64,000 nt of DNA, taken from Nymphaea colorata. Taxonomy: Eukaryota > Streptophyta > Magnoliopsida > Nymphaeales > Nymphaeaceae. A model generated the notes under the pieces. It was not told where the DNA came from, did not search any database, and was given only the letters and a program-made list of their open reading frames with translations. The stretch is from positions 22,896,131-22,960,130 of the forward strand of contig NC_045140.1 in the NCBI RefSeq assembly GCF_008831285.2. Direction: 5' to 3'. The position numbers and the translations under genes are program-made. Below, one piece after another: positions 12,888-26,025 of the stretch. How positions within the stretch are numbered: the stretch's first letter is position 1; each line of letters begins with the position of its first letter.

Positions 12888-14028
12888 CAAAAAAATAAGT
12901 CACCAAAGCATGACGACAGTCACAAAATTCAAACTTTGAACCTCGTGGATGTGAACCATCTTGCTAACCAGTTAATTTGAATGCCCAACAATTCTAAGTC
13001 CAAAACATTATCCAGCAACCCCAGACTTCATCTTTCTGCCACGGACCGTATGAATGGAGGAAGACGAGATGCACACGCTCCACTATGACAGCATATGGTG
13101 TTTCCTTTTTCTATAGGTTTCATGGAGACAGATTATGGGACAAATTCTGAGCGTCAACTTGACCATTAGGATTTGTTACTTACAATTGGCACCACCTTTA
13201 AAAGAATGTGCATATGTCGTCTTTTGACTAATAACAGCCACCTTCATTCAATGAACAGTCATCTTCATTGACGTCGTGTTCTGAAGGCTATTAACTATCT
13301 GCAAGGAAGAAGTCCTATCATGCTTTTCCTTTTATGAAGAATATGAAGGGCATAGAATAAAAATTAATGTTCACCTACCATGAGGCAGCTTGTGGTGTTG
13401 TGCATAAACCGGAAACTCTTTTTGCTTGGGTTTGGTTTAACAACTGTCAAATGTCATGCTATCAATCTATATAAAAGGGTCAAAAAGATACCTTTGATTT
13501 AACATTATTGGGTAAGAAAGAGTATTTCATTCTGTCATGCCTGCCCCTTTGTGCTTCAACTTGCAAGGGACAGAGGCAAGAGCGTCTGGTAAGAGCCATG
13601 GCTCCTTTGGTTTTAGGAAGAAAAGATTTTTTTATGTTATAACTTACAAAAAAATTTATTTAACCCTTTTTAAAATTTTAAAAAACATATTTCCCCTCCT
13701 GTAATAATTTTGGAAGATATAATTCAGCCCTCAAAAGAAAAATTCCTAAGTCAGTACAAAAAGTTGATACCCCTATTTTACATTGTTGCTGTCGTCAGTC
13801 CTGACTTTTACATGAAAATGAAAACACTGAAAATGACGATTGCATGGTGATGATAAATATCCACACCATCACAATATTATGAGCGAATGTAAAAGCTTCA
13901 GCACAAATGACTGCAAAAAGAAATTCATAAGCTTAGTTGCTTAGTATTCTTGACGGAATACCAGAAGAAGAATGTCTGTCTCATCACTTCTGCTTCTTTT
14001 TTATACTTCTGTATGCATTGAAGCATCA

Positions 14029-14034
14029 TTGACC
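14029..14034 (+). promoter_or_regulatory. W-box (TTGACC) upstream of the PIP gene
   Basis: The motif is TTGACC, the binding core of WRKY factors, about 770 bases before the ATG. It could be chance on its own. Confidence 0.3.
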
Positions 14035-14577
14035 AACTCTTTTTAATAATAACACATGGTATAGGAGGTATATAATATCATGAGAAATTCATTGCAGTTT
14101 TAAAATTGAAAAACTGAAAGCCTTCAATCGATCTTTCATTCACTTAATTTTCTTTGAACGTCAGAAACGTCGACCTACCAGAATAGCTCTCAAAGCAATA
14201 ACGATTTACTTGTGCAGAAAAAATAACCCGATTTTGCCAATATTGCTACAGCATCACAGTTAGCTCATCTTTGACAGAAGAAACCAAATGCCCAAATTTC
14301 TCTCACAAACTTTATAATATGTCCATCGTCTCCTTAATTTACCAAGTCTAAGTTCCAAAGTTGGAGTTTAGTAGACAAACTTTTAGACCACTATTTCCCA
14401 AACAACTGACTTCTGTCCTCACTGAAAGATGCGTCTTCCTCACTCAGTTGAATCAAAACAATAAAAAAATCGAATAAAAAAGTAAAATAAAAAGACAGAT
14501 GCCAAATTTTTCTTAGTACAAAAAGGGAGTTTGCGGAAGAGGGAGAAGGCCAGGGCTGCTTTACCGACTCATGAAGA

Positions 14578-14651
14578 AGTCAATCGCCTTTCCTTCCAAT
14601 ATGTGAAACCGATAGTGTGAGACTTCAGGCCTCGAGACATGCAAAAGTCAA
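14578..14651 (-). promoter_or_regulatory. Pair of W-boxes (TTGACT) before the PIP gene
   Basis: TTGACT occurs on the minus strand at 14578-14583 and again at 14646-14651, about 220 and 150 bases before the start codon. WRKY binding to such sites would fit the known elicitor-inducible behaviour of PIP genes. The motif alone does not prove it. Confidence 0.4.
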
Positions 14652-14802
14652 TGAAGAAGCCCGCCTTTCCCTCCTTTTGCTTTTGTCTCCCTTCAAGCAC
14701 ATATGATATAAGCGTACCTACCTTCATTCCCTCCTTCCCACACCATCATCTCGGCTCTTCTCCCCCGTCTGAACGATTTCTCAGAACAAGGTCCAAGACA
14801 AA

Positions 14803-15063
14803 ATGGGTCTCAAGCACAAGACCTTCCTTCTTCTAGCCATGTTGATGCTGTCGGTTTTGCAGATTGGGTGGTGCAGTAGAGCCTCACCATTCATGGAGCA
14901 TGGGAGGATCGGAAGATCAAGATCGGTAATTTCAGAGGCCGGTAGCCATGGTGGCGATGAGACCGATAGGTTTGTGGTGTCTGCTAACACCAAGAGGGAT
15001 TTGGTGGGGCGCTTGATGCATAAGCTTGCTTCAGGACCCAGCAAAAGAGGCCGGGGTCACTGA
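14803..15063 (+). CDS. PIP1-like: PIP1-type secreted immune signalling peptide precursor
   Basis: This single-exon gene encodes an 86-residue precursor. Residues about 6-24 form a signal peptide (hydrophobic core LLLAMLMLSVLQI, likely cleavage just after WCS). A charged variable region with RSRS and ETDR segments follows. The end of the protein, residues 74-86 KLASGPSKRGRGH, matches the SGPSxxGxGH signature of the PIP family and is very close to the PIP1 ligand. By family knowledge the C-terminal peptide is released in the apoplast, hydroxylated on Pro, and perceived by RLK7 to amplify pattern-triggered immunity. The start chosen is the only ATG that puts a signal peptide at the N terminus. 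A polyadenylation-like AATAAA lies at 15281-15286, about 220 bases after the stop. Identification by motif is strong; the biological role in this plant is inferred. Confidence 0.88.
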   Translation: MGLKHKTFLLLAMLMLSVLQIGWCSRASPFMEHGRIGRSRSVISEAGSHGGDETDRFVVSANTKRDLVGRLMHKLASGPSKRGRGH

Positions 15064-18000
15064 GTCCGAAGGAGTTTACATTACTTTGATCTCCTCGTTC
15101 ATCGTTTAATTGCTTTTGATGTTGAGGTCTGTTTGCCATATATGTAGCATAGATTATTTTGCATTTGTTATTCCTAAGTGGAAAGAAAATAGCGAATTTC
15201 CTTAATTTCTTGGTGCACATATATACAGAAGAACAGCCGATCGCTGATCAAAACTTTTTTTTGTTTGTTAAATTAGTGTCAATAAATTGTGGTACTTAAT
15301 CTTTAGAAGTGGGAAAATGAAATGTGGGTTAGGGTTAACTTGTACACAACTCAGATTGTCCTAAATTCAAGATTTGAAGGGGAACGGTCAAAGCGGGAAG
15401 AAGAAATATGCGTTTAATTAGTTACACAAAAAGCCCCGAAGTGTGAGTCAAGATTGTCTAGTGTTTGATATTGGAGAACTAAAAATGCGGTGGATCTACC
15501 ACAATTTTGATAAAAGAAATACACCTTTAGCTCCAACTTGTGAATCTGAAAGACCCAAAGGAATATTGCTCTTGAAGTATTGGTCCCACAAATTCGCAAT
15601 TCTAATGTTTATGATGTGGTATTAGATATATATTGAGAAAAGAAGCATGTTACTCATATATCTCGATTTTATATAAAATCTTTCAACCTTCTTGGCTGCT
15701 CCCTTTTATGCATTCTCTTCTTAGAGACATTTTTAATCGTCTAATTACTTAACTCCTTTCCCCGATTCACCCGTAGACTCCAGCCAAATGCATGTTCCCA
15801 GCTCTTGAGTTAAAGTGAATCTTCTTCATCGTTAAAGTGAATCTTCTTTTTTCTTTAATTTTGAATAGGTCAGTTAAGGTTAGGCGGACGCTTACTTGTT
15901 TGTGTGGAAAGATTAGCACAAGTGAATTTTATTTCTTTCGTTACACGCGGCCATCCAAATAGGGGCATTCAGGGGGCGCCAACACAAAGTTGGGACTTTT
16001 GGTTTAGAGTAAAGGTTACGCCGTTGGTGCAGTAAAGGAGGGAATGACATTTTGATAATAAAAGAATGGTCTTTCATAGTATTTTTACTTTTTTTCATTT
16101 GTCTTTAAAAAAAAATTGTTTCATTACTTTAGTTATTAACCATACTGGTGCACGATTTTAAAGCACCAATATGACCTATGTAACCAAGTTAGTAAAATAA
16201 TGGCGCTACAATTTTCATAAAATAGTTTTAGACGTCAATTGGTTTGAATTGCTCGATTTCGATCGAATGGAACCCCTTTCGATATATATCCCAACGTAGT
16301 GTCTTTTCCTAAATATAATATTGTTTATTATATTTTCAATTTTCTTTTATTGCAATGGTCCCCTTTTTTTCTATGCTTGCCTAATCAACTTCATCCTTGT
16401 ACTTTTACACTTTTTTGTGCTACAGTATTGAAGGGAAGATGCAAGAAAACCTTTAGGGTGCTAGCTAGCCATAAGATTTATAGACTTCTGGTTTCGTTTC
16501 TATTGATCTGCCTTCCTCAATGCCGTTTCACGGTTATTGACTGTTAGTTGCAAAATGGCGGCGTCCCTAAACTTGTTTGCTTGCAGGAATGGTATTAAAC
16601 CTTCAACTTGAACATCTTTCGACCTGAAAATGAAAAGCCACGCCCATACTCGAATCTACGGGCTAGAGAAGAGCCCGAACTATTACTAGCTCAACCAGAT
16701 GTCATCTCCACTACATCAATGCGTGAAGATGGATTAAAATTGCGACCTAAGCAGTAAAGACAAGCTACTTGCCTAATATCTACGTTTGCATTTTGCACTT
16801 TTCGTGCTTCCAGTTGGGCGGCAGAGTCAGTTGCCTAACTTATTCGTTTCCCGATCTCTCCAAGTGAAAATCCTTCCAACAATGTGGATTAGGCACTTCA
16901 AGTGAAATGACTTGACAGGAACTTGTGCAATCATGTGTAGATAACGTTTCTAGATCTTTGCCGACCATTTCTTTAAGTTTGGGAGGGTGACATTTTGAAA
17001 GTTTTCTCATAAAGCTTGCCCACCACCCAAAACGAGAAAGGATGGCTATCCCCCTTCTTTCCAACCTTAAATCCACGGCTTTTAACATGCAATGTAGATT
17101 TAAGATCCACTTACTAAGGATCTTCCAAAGTCCATCTTTTAATGCAGCTCTGAATCTAAAAAGCTTTCAAACACAACCTAAACTATCTTCACTTTGTTTA
17201 AATTTGCCAACATCCGACCACTTCCGGGATGTTGGAAGAGAAGCAAAATCTCCATGTGCTGCCACTAGAAACAGGAAGTGAAGAGATTTTCAGGCCAAAT
17301 CTTCCAATTTTTTAGGGCCTGGTCATAGCAGTGAAAAACTGACAAGAGCTGCATTGGCATTGACAACCAGGCATGAGTCTATTGAAGTGTGTCAAGGTCA
17401 AGATCATTAGGCGAACGGTATTATGTGGGCGTTTGCATGTGAGGAAGGATGTGAGAAAAAAGAGCTGCACTTTGATTCCAGACCTGCTGCTATACTAACA
17501 TTTTTCAAGTAAATGGCTACGCCAAATTTAAAGTTGCCCCTAAACCTGATTCTCGCTCCAACGTGGCCTGCTACTCGAACCGCCTCCATGGTCCATGCAG
17601 CAAAGCATGTCGACCTGTAAATCAAAGTGGTACAAATATTACATACAGAAACGCCGTTGTGTATGTAATGTAACAATGACCTCCGGCCGGCTCACAAGCT
17701 TTCGGGTTCGCGTTCAGTCATGTACTTTTAACATATAGAAGTAACATGAATTTTACGCAGAACTTTATTAATCGAGTTAAGTTTACCCAATAATTTGTAG
17801 CGGGAATTAACATCCCATTGTTTAAAAAATTATTTTAAAAAATAATTCTTTTGACATAATCAATCATGTATTAGTATTACTGAATATCATTTAAATTTCT
17901 AACACAAACTTATAATTTGTACAATTTGTTTCAAAAGTAATGATATTTTGGTCTTTATTATATTAGAAGCCGAGGCCGGCAGCAACTTAGTCTTAATAGG

Positions 18001-19756
18001 CAAACAGTTGTCTTTCACGAAGAGTGCTAAACTCGAGTGCCTTCTTAAATAATATGAAAGGGACTAGACCTGTTTCTTATTATAACCAATTTGCATGTGT
18101 TTTCGAAAACCATCTTTTCCGTAAAACCGTACGAATTTTACGCACAATAGAAATAACCGCCTTAAGCATGCTCATTCGGTCGAATTGAGCGGCCTTATAT
18201 GCAGTCACAAATGAATTATTCGACGCTATGTAATTAAAACTGAATATAAACTCGAACTGAATTTTGAATGATTTTTTAGAAGCAAATTCAGACGAGACCG
18301 ATATAAGATTCAACATTTGCATGTAATGGGTTTGGATCTTGATTAACTCCCATCTGGATAAGGGGGAAAGTCGTTCACTGTATATACACCAGGGAATGAA
18401 CATCGTGATACTCACATTATAAAACCAACTCAAGTATTAGCCTAGCCACGTAACCGCCTGTGTAAATAACCTTAGTCTCTCCATCCTCCTGAACAAACTA
18501 ATTCTCCCTTCACCAAAGATTACTCCATATTGGAAACCTATAACCTAATATGGATCTGAAATGAGATGTTTTTGTTGGGGCGATCAATATCCATGGTAAG
18601 TTCCATGATTTATCAAACTAAAGATCATAGATCAGACCTAAAATGTACAGATCCTTTACTTCTTTGCATTGACAAAAAAAATCAGATTTAAGATCAGCGG
18701 AAAAAGGTCCGACCTTAGATCCTGACGATCTTACGTCCAAGGCAATCAGCCCAATTCATCTTTAGCCTCACATCAAGGAGACCGAATAGTCCCAGCAATG
18801 AAATGCACAACCACCTCCACTAAACGAAAGTCACCTTCTCCCTGACAGCCAAATAGCACAGATACATAGAAGGCCAGCACCAGGAGAACCACGCATCAAA
18901 TCAAATGTCAATGGTCGAATGTAGCTGATCAACTTAACATTGTTTCTAAACATCAAATTGTTACCCCATCATCAGGCGGGTTCGAAATAATATACTAACT
19001 TTCCTGTTTGCTTTTATTTTACCTCTAGCTAAGAAAGGACTGATCCGAGAAACTGATCTTTTTACCTTCTTTTAATTTTTTTTTTTCGTGATCCTGTGAC
19101 TAGTATCATTTTTTTTCAAGACTGTGTTATGAACTGACAACTCTTAGGAAGGTCATACATAAATGAAATCTCGGACGGGAGAAGAGGGTGATTACGTACC
19201 ACCTGTCACTCGTTGTGATAGCTGGTCACAGCCATACGTCAACAACAATCAATCCTTTCAAAGAGTAAGAACAGTACATTTTATGCCACTTATGCAGCCT
19301 ACAGTTCTTTCTCTGCCCTCAATTGTAAGCGACAAGACTCTAAAAAATTCCAAGGCAAAACAAGTATGATCTTTGTCACCAGTAATCTGTTTCACTTTCA
19401 AAAACCGAGACAGGAGAAAGCGCACCAAACAAATATCTCTGCAAAACGGAGAGCTTACCAGCAAGGTTGAAGTCTTCGTGCGGCGGTTTCGCCAGTACTT
19501 CCGTAGCTATTTTTCTAACGGAAAAATAAAAGCCTCGAGTAAGAACCGAGCTATGAGCCTATGACAAGCACCAGCCATGGCCCTTATACTCGACATCCTG
19601 CATGCAAATTGAAGAACACCTCATTTTTGACCTGTTACTGGACTTCAAACGTAAAGCAGTCACTTCACAACCCAAAAAAAACAAAACAAAACAAAACAAA
19701 ACCAAACCTCCAGAGCAATGTTTGATAAATGGCTCGCAGGAAGTTTCTGCCTGCTT
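15064..19756. other. Intergenic region between the PIP gene and the REV1 3' end
   Basis: No gene was recognised. The first 250 bases are the 3' leader of the PIP gene. There is a 23-base direct repeat at about 15812-15850 (gttaaagtgaatcttctt). A diverged dispersed repeat spans about 17716-18370, with a related copy at 42134-42650, and another dispersed-repeat copy lies at about 18588-18725. The last few hundred bases probably include the 3' untranslated region of REV1; an AATAAA on the minus strand occurs near 19012-19018. Confidence 0.5.
17716..18370. repeat. Dispersed repeat, copy A
   Basis: Blocks such as agaagtaacatgaatt, aatcatgta(t/c)tagtattact, acaaacttataattt, catgtgttt and aactcccat(c/t)tggat occur here in the same order and orientation as at 42134-42650. 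Indels separate the blocks. There is no coding capacity that I recognise. Confidence 0.75.
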
Positions 19757-22700
19757 TCATCTCTTCACAATATTCAAGCCCTCCCAAAATAAGATGGATG
19801 TCTGCGATCGCATGCAGAGTCAGCCAGTCTAGCATGTGGTATACCAAATACTCAGACCTATATTCTGGAGAGTGTCTTGACAGACCCAAACTCTCCCATG
19901 CAAAATCCTCTGTGTTAATCAAATGGCTGTGGGATGTAAAAATGCATCGGTAGGGCAGCATTCCCTGCATGGATACAGAAGGCCAACACCAGAGACCAGT
20001 TACCCTTTCCCAGCCATAACAATTGAGCTCCTTCTAGCACACAGAGGCACCGCTTCATCTCAACAGCAAATTCTTGATCATGCAAAACACCCAACAATAA
20101 TGCACATCAGGAAACCAGTCATGATGTGAGCTGCTATGCTGAATCTATAGTGATGCCCAAGCCTAGTCTCCCATACATGAGCCTTTTATGATCAGGCTAA
20201 GCTGGTAAGCTTTTAACAGTTTCATGGACGCTATACTTCATAAGCTCGAACAGCCACCATCATTGACTTTGTCACTTTGACTGTTCGCTTTTATAGTGTG
20301 ACCACCATAACGTCTGAAACACATGAGATATACGTCCTTAATCCATTACTTGCCTTTGACAGATTTTCAATTCTATAGTCTTGATCTGCACGCTGAACAA
20401 TTAAAAAATGATCAGAGAACAAGCCGCAGAAACTGCAAAACTACTATTTTTGAAACAGAGTGCCTATGTCAACCTGGGACTAACCTCATTCAGCTCCACT
20501 AACCTAAATTTTAAAAGCACTTCTCTCATGAGAGTGCTAATGCTCTTTTGTTTTGTCATTCTTAATTATATTTCTGCTGCTAAGTCAAAGCATGATAAAA
20601 TCAAAAGGTCATCCGTGTGACAATAGTCACAAAGAGATTCTTTTGGTTAACATACTTCTGAAACTGCAAAAAAAGGTTAATTGCTTTAAAAACTTTTCAA
20701 GTACCACTAACCATGGACACACTCCCTGGTAATCAAAGGAAGGAGAAGGGATTCTAGCAACAGGAGACCACCAACGCATACAAATAATTTGGCAATTTTC
20801 AATCTGTCTAAAAATAAATGAATAGAACCATGCTTTAATTTTTTAACGAATAAGATAGAATTAATATCTCTAGAATTAATCTCTCTAGTTCTTCTAGATG
20901 ACATATAGCACCAGCAGAAAATACAAAATACCGATAAAGACTCTAGTGCTCTTCAGAGTTGACCTTTCTACATATCAAAGTAACATATTTCCCCCGTATG
21001 TTTCACTGAACGAAACCTGCAACAGTTCACAGCAGCAATATATGTCAAAAGATGAATATATGTCAAAAGATGACCACATACAGTTACTGCAAATCATAAT
21101 CCAGAAAACATAAACAGTAATACAAACCAGTAATTCAAACTTGTTGAAAAATATAAAGGCAAGATAGATAATGCACCAATTCAACATAACTTTTGTTTTG
21201 AAAAATTTTATTTTCAAATTACTTTCATTGGACGCAAATAATAAACAAAGGAGTGTTCTGTGCATTAAAAAATGTTCATCCTCCATGTTTTATACTGCAA
21301 ACCCTGTAAATTTCTTCAAGAACTTAAAAAAACAAGACGGGCATTTCGCAAACTTAGGATAAATTAAGATGACATAGACCACACAACATGAATATTTTAG
21401 CTGCTTCGCATCTCTTGTCATCCGTGAGGTAGCAAGATCCAAGATTAAGGAACATCTGTCTCCTATGCTAATACTACGCAACAGGGCACAGACATACTTG
21501 AGTTTTGAATTTTCCCTGAACATCATATTGCAGTCCTTTTACCCCGTGTGTGTGAGTGCATGGAGAGAGAGAGAGAGAGGAATGATTCTTAAATATCACT
21601 TTTTAGCATTAATGGGCATTTAGGTGCACTTCTGTGTGTTGTTTAGTTATGCATTTGACCCACAGAGAAATGACAACCCTCACAGAAGTGTAAGAATCTG
21701 CTGCAAGTTTCAAGCTAGGAATAGTTATGGAGTAGCAAGAAGGAACTTTGGATTTTTACCAACCCACAGATGACAATTCTGTAGCAGGTGATCAAGAGGT
21801 ATTCCTTTGTCTAGCAAACGTTATTTGAAAAGAAAAGGACTACAGGTTGGACTCTTACTTCCATATACGTTTATTATGAATTATTCTTTAGGAAACAAGA
21901 ATAGTTCTTCAAGGCTCTTACCTGGCCAACCAACAAGGTTGTGCTGCAGCACACAGTTTAGCTTGGGGTTAAGAGTGCAAGTGCAATTTTTCACGAATAC
22001 TTAATGTCATCATCGTGGGGCTGATTTAACTATAGCTACAGTATTACTTCAAACAACATAAGATTTTAAAGAAATAAATCAATCAAAATAAACTATGATA
22101 GATTTCTTCAAATGTATCAAAATAGCATTTCAAGTTCAAAGTTACCAAAAGGACAAAAGAAAGTCTAATCGAACATGTAGCTCCTATGAACTGTTCTTGC
22201 TTATAGTGCACCCTATTAACTATAAGTCACATTAACGATAATCTTAGGCAACAATGAGACACCATCAAGGTACGCATACCTGGAGAAAAGGGACAACCAT
22301 GTCATAAACCTGATGAAGAAATTCCGACTTCTTCACAGACCTATTCCAACCATTACAAATAGTCAAACCCATGCAACTAGTGGAGAAAATCAACTATCCA
22401 AAACCAGGAAGATAAGCAAGATTTCCAGAATTTCCATGACAACAACCAACCTATTCCGACAAAATTAAGATATTCACTGCATATCGAATTTCCAGCTACA
22501 TCTATTTCTTACCCTTTTTTGTCAGGCAAGCTATGAATTATTAAAGAAATGAAAGCATATTTTCTTTTAAACAATCACCATAACATTTCTAAACAATAAA
22601 TAGTAATGCCTTATTCCACTTTCATCCAGAACGCTCTTTTTTCAGTAACAAGGGTAAGCAGAACCACCAAGGGAAAGCACCATGAGAAAGCTCAGGCAAC

Positions 22701-25700
22701 CGAATAGCAGGATCAGGACTTGATCCGGGGTCTTCAAGTTACACCCTTTACATTCTTCTCTTACCGCCTGTGGTGGTATTCCCATCTTGAATTTTATACT
22801 ACTTTTGGAGTGCATCTAGGTAATTTAATTGAAACTTCCACAATCAAGGACACGCGCAATCATCTGAGAAAATGGCACTTCCCAAGTATCAAATAAGTTG
22901 ATAGTCCCCCTCTTTTAAGTAACTCCAAACACTAAAAAGTGCATACTGGGAATTTACAAGCTCACTGAGATTCTCAATGTCCCATTAGGCCATTACTGAG
23001 AGAGGTAGCCCCACAAGTTATTCTCCTTTCTCAAGGAAGGTTACTTGCACACACCAGCAAGTGTCGAGCTACTCAAGATGTTCAGAAAGCACGGAAGCCA
23101 TGAAAATTAAAGCCATAACCATCTCAATTTCTTCCTTTCTGATAAGTATCATAGTGATTTTTGACACGTATGACATCACAACATCAGATAGCAGATATGA
23201 ATAGAATCAAACGTACTTTCAATAAATGAAGAACTAGATAATTGATTCATTAATTTCATTTAATGAAACCGATAAAAACAGCCAAACCAGCTACTTTACA
23301 TCAATGGTCCTGAAAATGCAAGTCATTTCAGAGAATGAGAGAACATCTTTGAAAATGCAAGCTATTTCAGGCAATGAGAGAACATTCTCAAGTTCAAAAA
23401 AAGATTGTACCCAAGAACCATTCCTCCTTAAAAAGAAACCTGACTTCCCATTTGAAAAAAAAAAATATAGAACCGAAGGGGTCACATTTTTAAAAACGCT
23501 AAATACAAAAGCTGCATATGACTTGTAACCTGTTTGCTTTTCCCTCCATCAAGAAGACGATGGGGAGGTCTAAACACCAGAAAAAGGAACATGCAGAGGC
23601 TCCAGAAAAATCCAAAAATAGTTCATTAACAAATACAAACATTATAAAATAGAACATTTTGCCATCTGATCAATGTGAAAACAGATTCTGGACAAGGCCG
23701 ACGAGCATAGTAAAAATTCATTTGCCATATAAGTGCAAAAGTAGCATTCCAAGTTACCTTCTTAAAATACAAAAGCAGACATAGATCTCCTCAATATCTG
23801 AATGAATTTTTAGCACGATATACTGCTTAAGAAGCTCACAAAAGCTGGGAAGAGCTTCAATCCATTGACTGCAACAGATGTCCAAATTTGACATGGACAA
23901 AATGAAGCCATGTAAAGTGGATGACAAAAGGCCATCTGAATTAGGCCTGCAATATTGTTCTGACAGAATATTTAAAATCAAGCAATTACTCTCTTTAAAC
24001 TTCTCAACCCACTCTGGCGGTTTCCCCTTCCAAAGATTTAGATGATCGCCATCTTTTTCCACGACAGGATATCCAGGCCTTGTGGTTTCAGGGCCAACTG
24101 GATAACGCTGTTCTCCAGGGGTGACATCAGCATCAACAGAAACCTGTACAATTCTTTGTGGAGCAAGGAAGTCAAGAATATCATGGCGTAGTTCGGGAGG
24201 TAACTCCTGTAGAACTGAGAAGTCGACTTGACTCAAGGAGCTTGGCATCACATCAACCAGTTTTTTATCTTCGGAAACAATGTTTTTATCAGACGATGTT
24301 GAAGATGACAAGGATGTGATGCTCTTCTTTGAAGTCTGTACTGCCTAAACCACATGAAAGACCAACTTAATTAGTTTATCAGACTCAACATGTGCAAGTA
24401 AAAAGGAATTGAAAGAAATTACGAACCTACCTTCTCCAGTTAGTAAGCAAATTCTCTTGTCCACTAAAAGAGCAAATTTCAAGCAGAAAAACATAAAAAA
24501 AACATACAAAGTAATATTTTGATGTTTCTTTCCAGTGTATGCCTTCTATTTTTTTCCCTCTCTTTTGTGATGTAAGATAAAATCTACAAACATTTCCCCA
24601 CCTTTTTTATAAAATTAATAGGAAAGATATAACTACAACCTTCCATTCTTTTGTATTACATTCTGATATTTTCACACAAAAAAAAACAGATAACCCGACA
24701 AATAGCATCAAATGATGTCGGTGACAAAGTTGCAGACTATTTACAGTTTGTAGACACATTTATCTAGGCACATATTTGTGATTTTTCCACCAACTGCCCA
24801 AATCAAGTTTGCATCTTAATGATCGGTTATTAGAAAAATTTCAGTGAAGTTCCTAATTTTTTCCAAATGGAAAGAAAGTCCCATATTTCCAGACACACAC
24901 AAAAGAAAAAGATTTATTATCCAGATATATATCTTCAATACACCAATTTCTCTCTGAAAGTACTTCTGAATATGCAGTTACTAAAGGACTAAGATATTCA
25001 ATTTGGAAGGAACATCACTAATCTATAAACAGATATGGACACACACACACAGCACACATATATATAGTTATATACACTGCCAAACCCATATAGATGGAAG
25101 CAATAGCGCACAGAGGCACCATAAAAGTACCAAAAAGAAAACCTGAATAGGAGATGAAAAGGGCTCCTTTCCCTTGAACGAGACCTCTGAATTTGCCTCA
25201 GTTCCTGTACAAGCTGCTTTATCTGAAGTCTGACCTAGTATCTTATGATGCCGATCATCATCAGACACTTCATCTACAGGTTCAAGTGGTATCAAAGAAT
25301 TTTCTTTAATGTCCACAAATTTATTCTTTTTAATAATAAAATCAAGCTTCCCATTGTACAGTTGATTGATCTCTGCAACAATCTCATGTGGAAGATTCTC
25401 CAGAACAGAGAGATCAAGTTGACAAAATGGTGGTAAACTGAAGCCAGGTGTGGTTCTCATAACATCAGCTTCATCCATCTGACATGAAGATCCAACAGCA
25501 TCCGCACCCAACTGTCTGCGTCCAGCAGCATTGCTCTTGTCTTGATCACTCAAACCTGCTTGTTACCACAAAACACAAATCATGACGAAAATGAAAAATC
25601 TCGAAGTTCCTAGAAATGAAGGCCCGAAAACTACCTCTAGCAAAGAAGTATTATGGATTGACTCTTTCCAAGGGATAAGGGTAAGATGAACAAACTTTTC

Positions 25701-25784
25701 AGTAGCTGTGTCACAACATTAACATCTTATATATATGTGTCTGTGTGTGTGTGTGCGTATGTGTGTGTGTGTGTGTGTGTGTGC

Positions 25785-25828
<44 letters not shown>

Positions 25829-25992
25829 GATTCCTCAATTTCTCCATCCAGGTTTGGATGGAGAATTCCCCCGGCCTCTCACATTACAATGCCTCATGCA
25901 TTGCATCAGGCAGTGTGTTTAATCACACCTGTCCAATGCATTGTATCAGGTGGTCATGATTGGGCACAGCTTAAGATGTCTGGAGGATTTTA

Positions 25993-26025
<33 letters not shown>

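Larger units (their letters stand above)
11561..14802. other. Intergenic region upstream of the PIP gene
   Basis: No gene was recognised. The stretch contains a 65-bp tandem duplication (12757-12887) and a further AT-rich relic at about 13560-13760. The last few hundred bases are the probable promoter and leader of the downstream PIP gene, with W-box motifs listed separately. Confidence 0.5.

Noticed and set aside
18080-18433. 117-codon minus-strand frame
   Set aside because: It lies within the dispersed repeat and has no recognisable motif.
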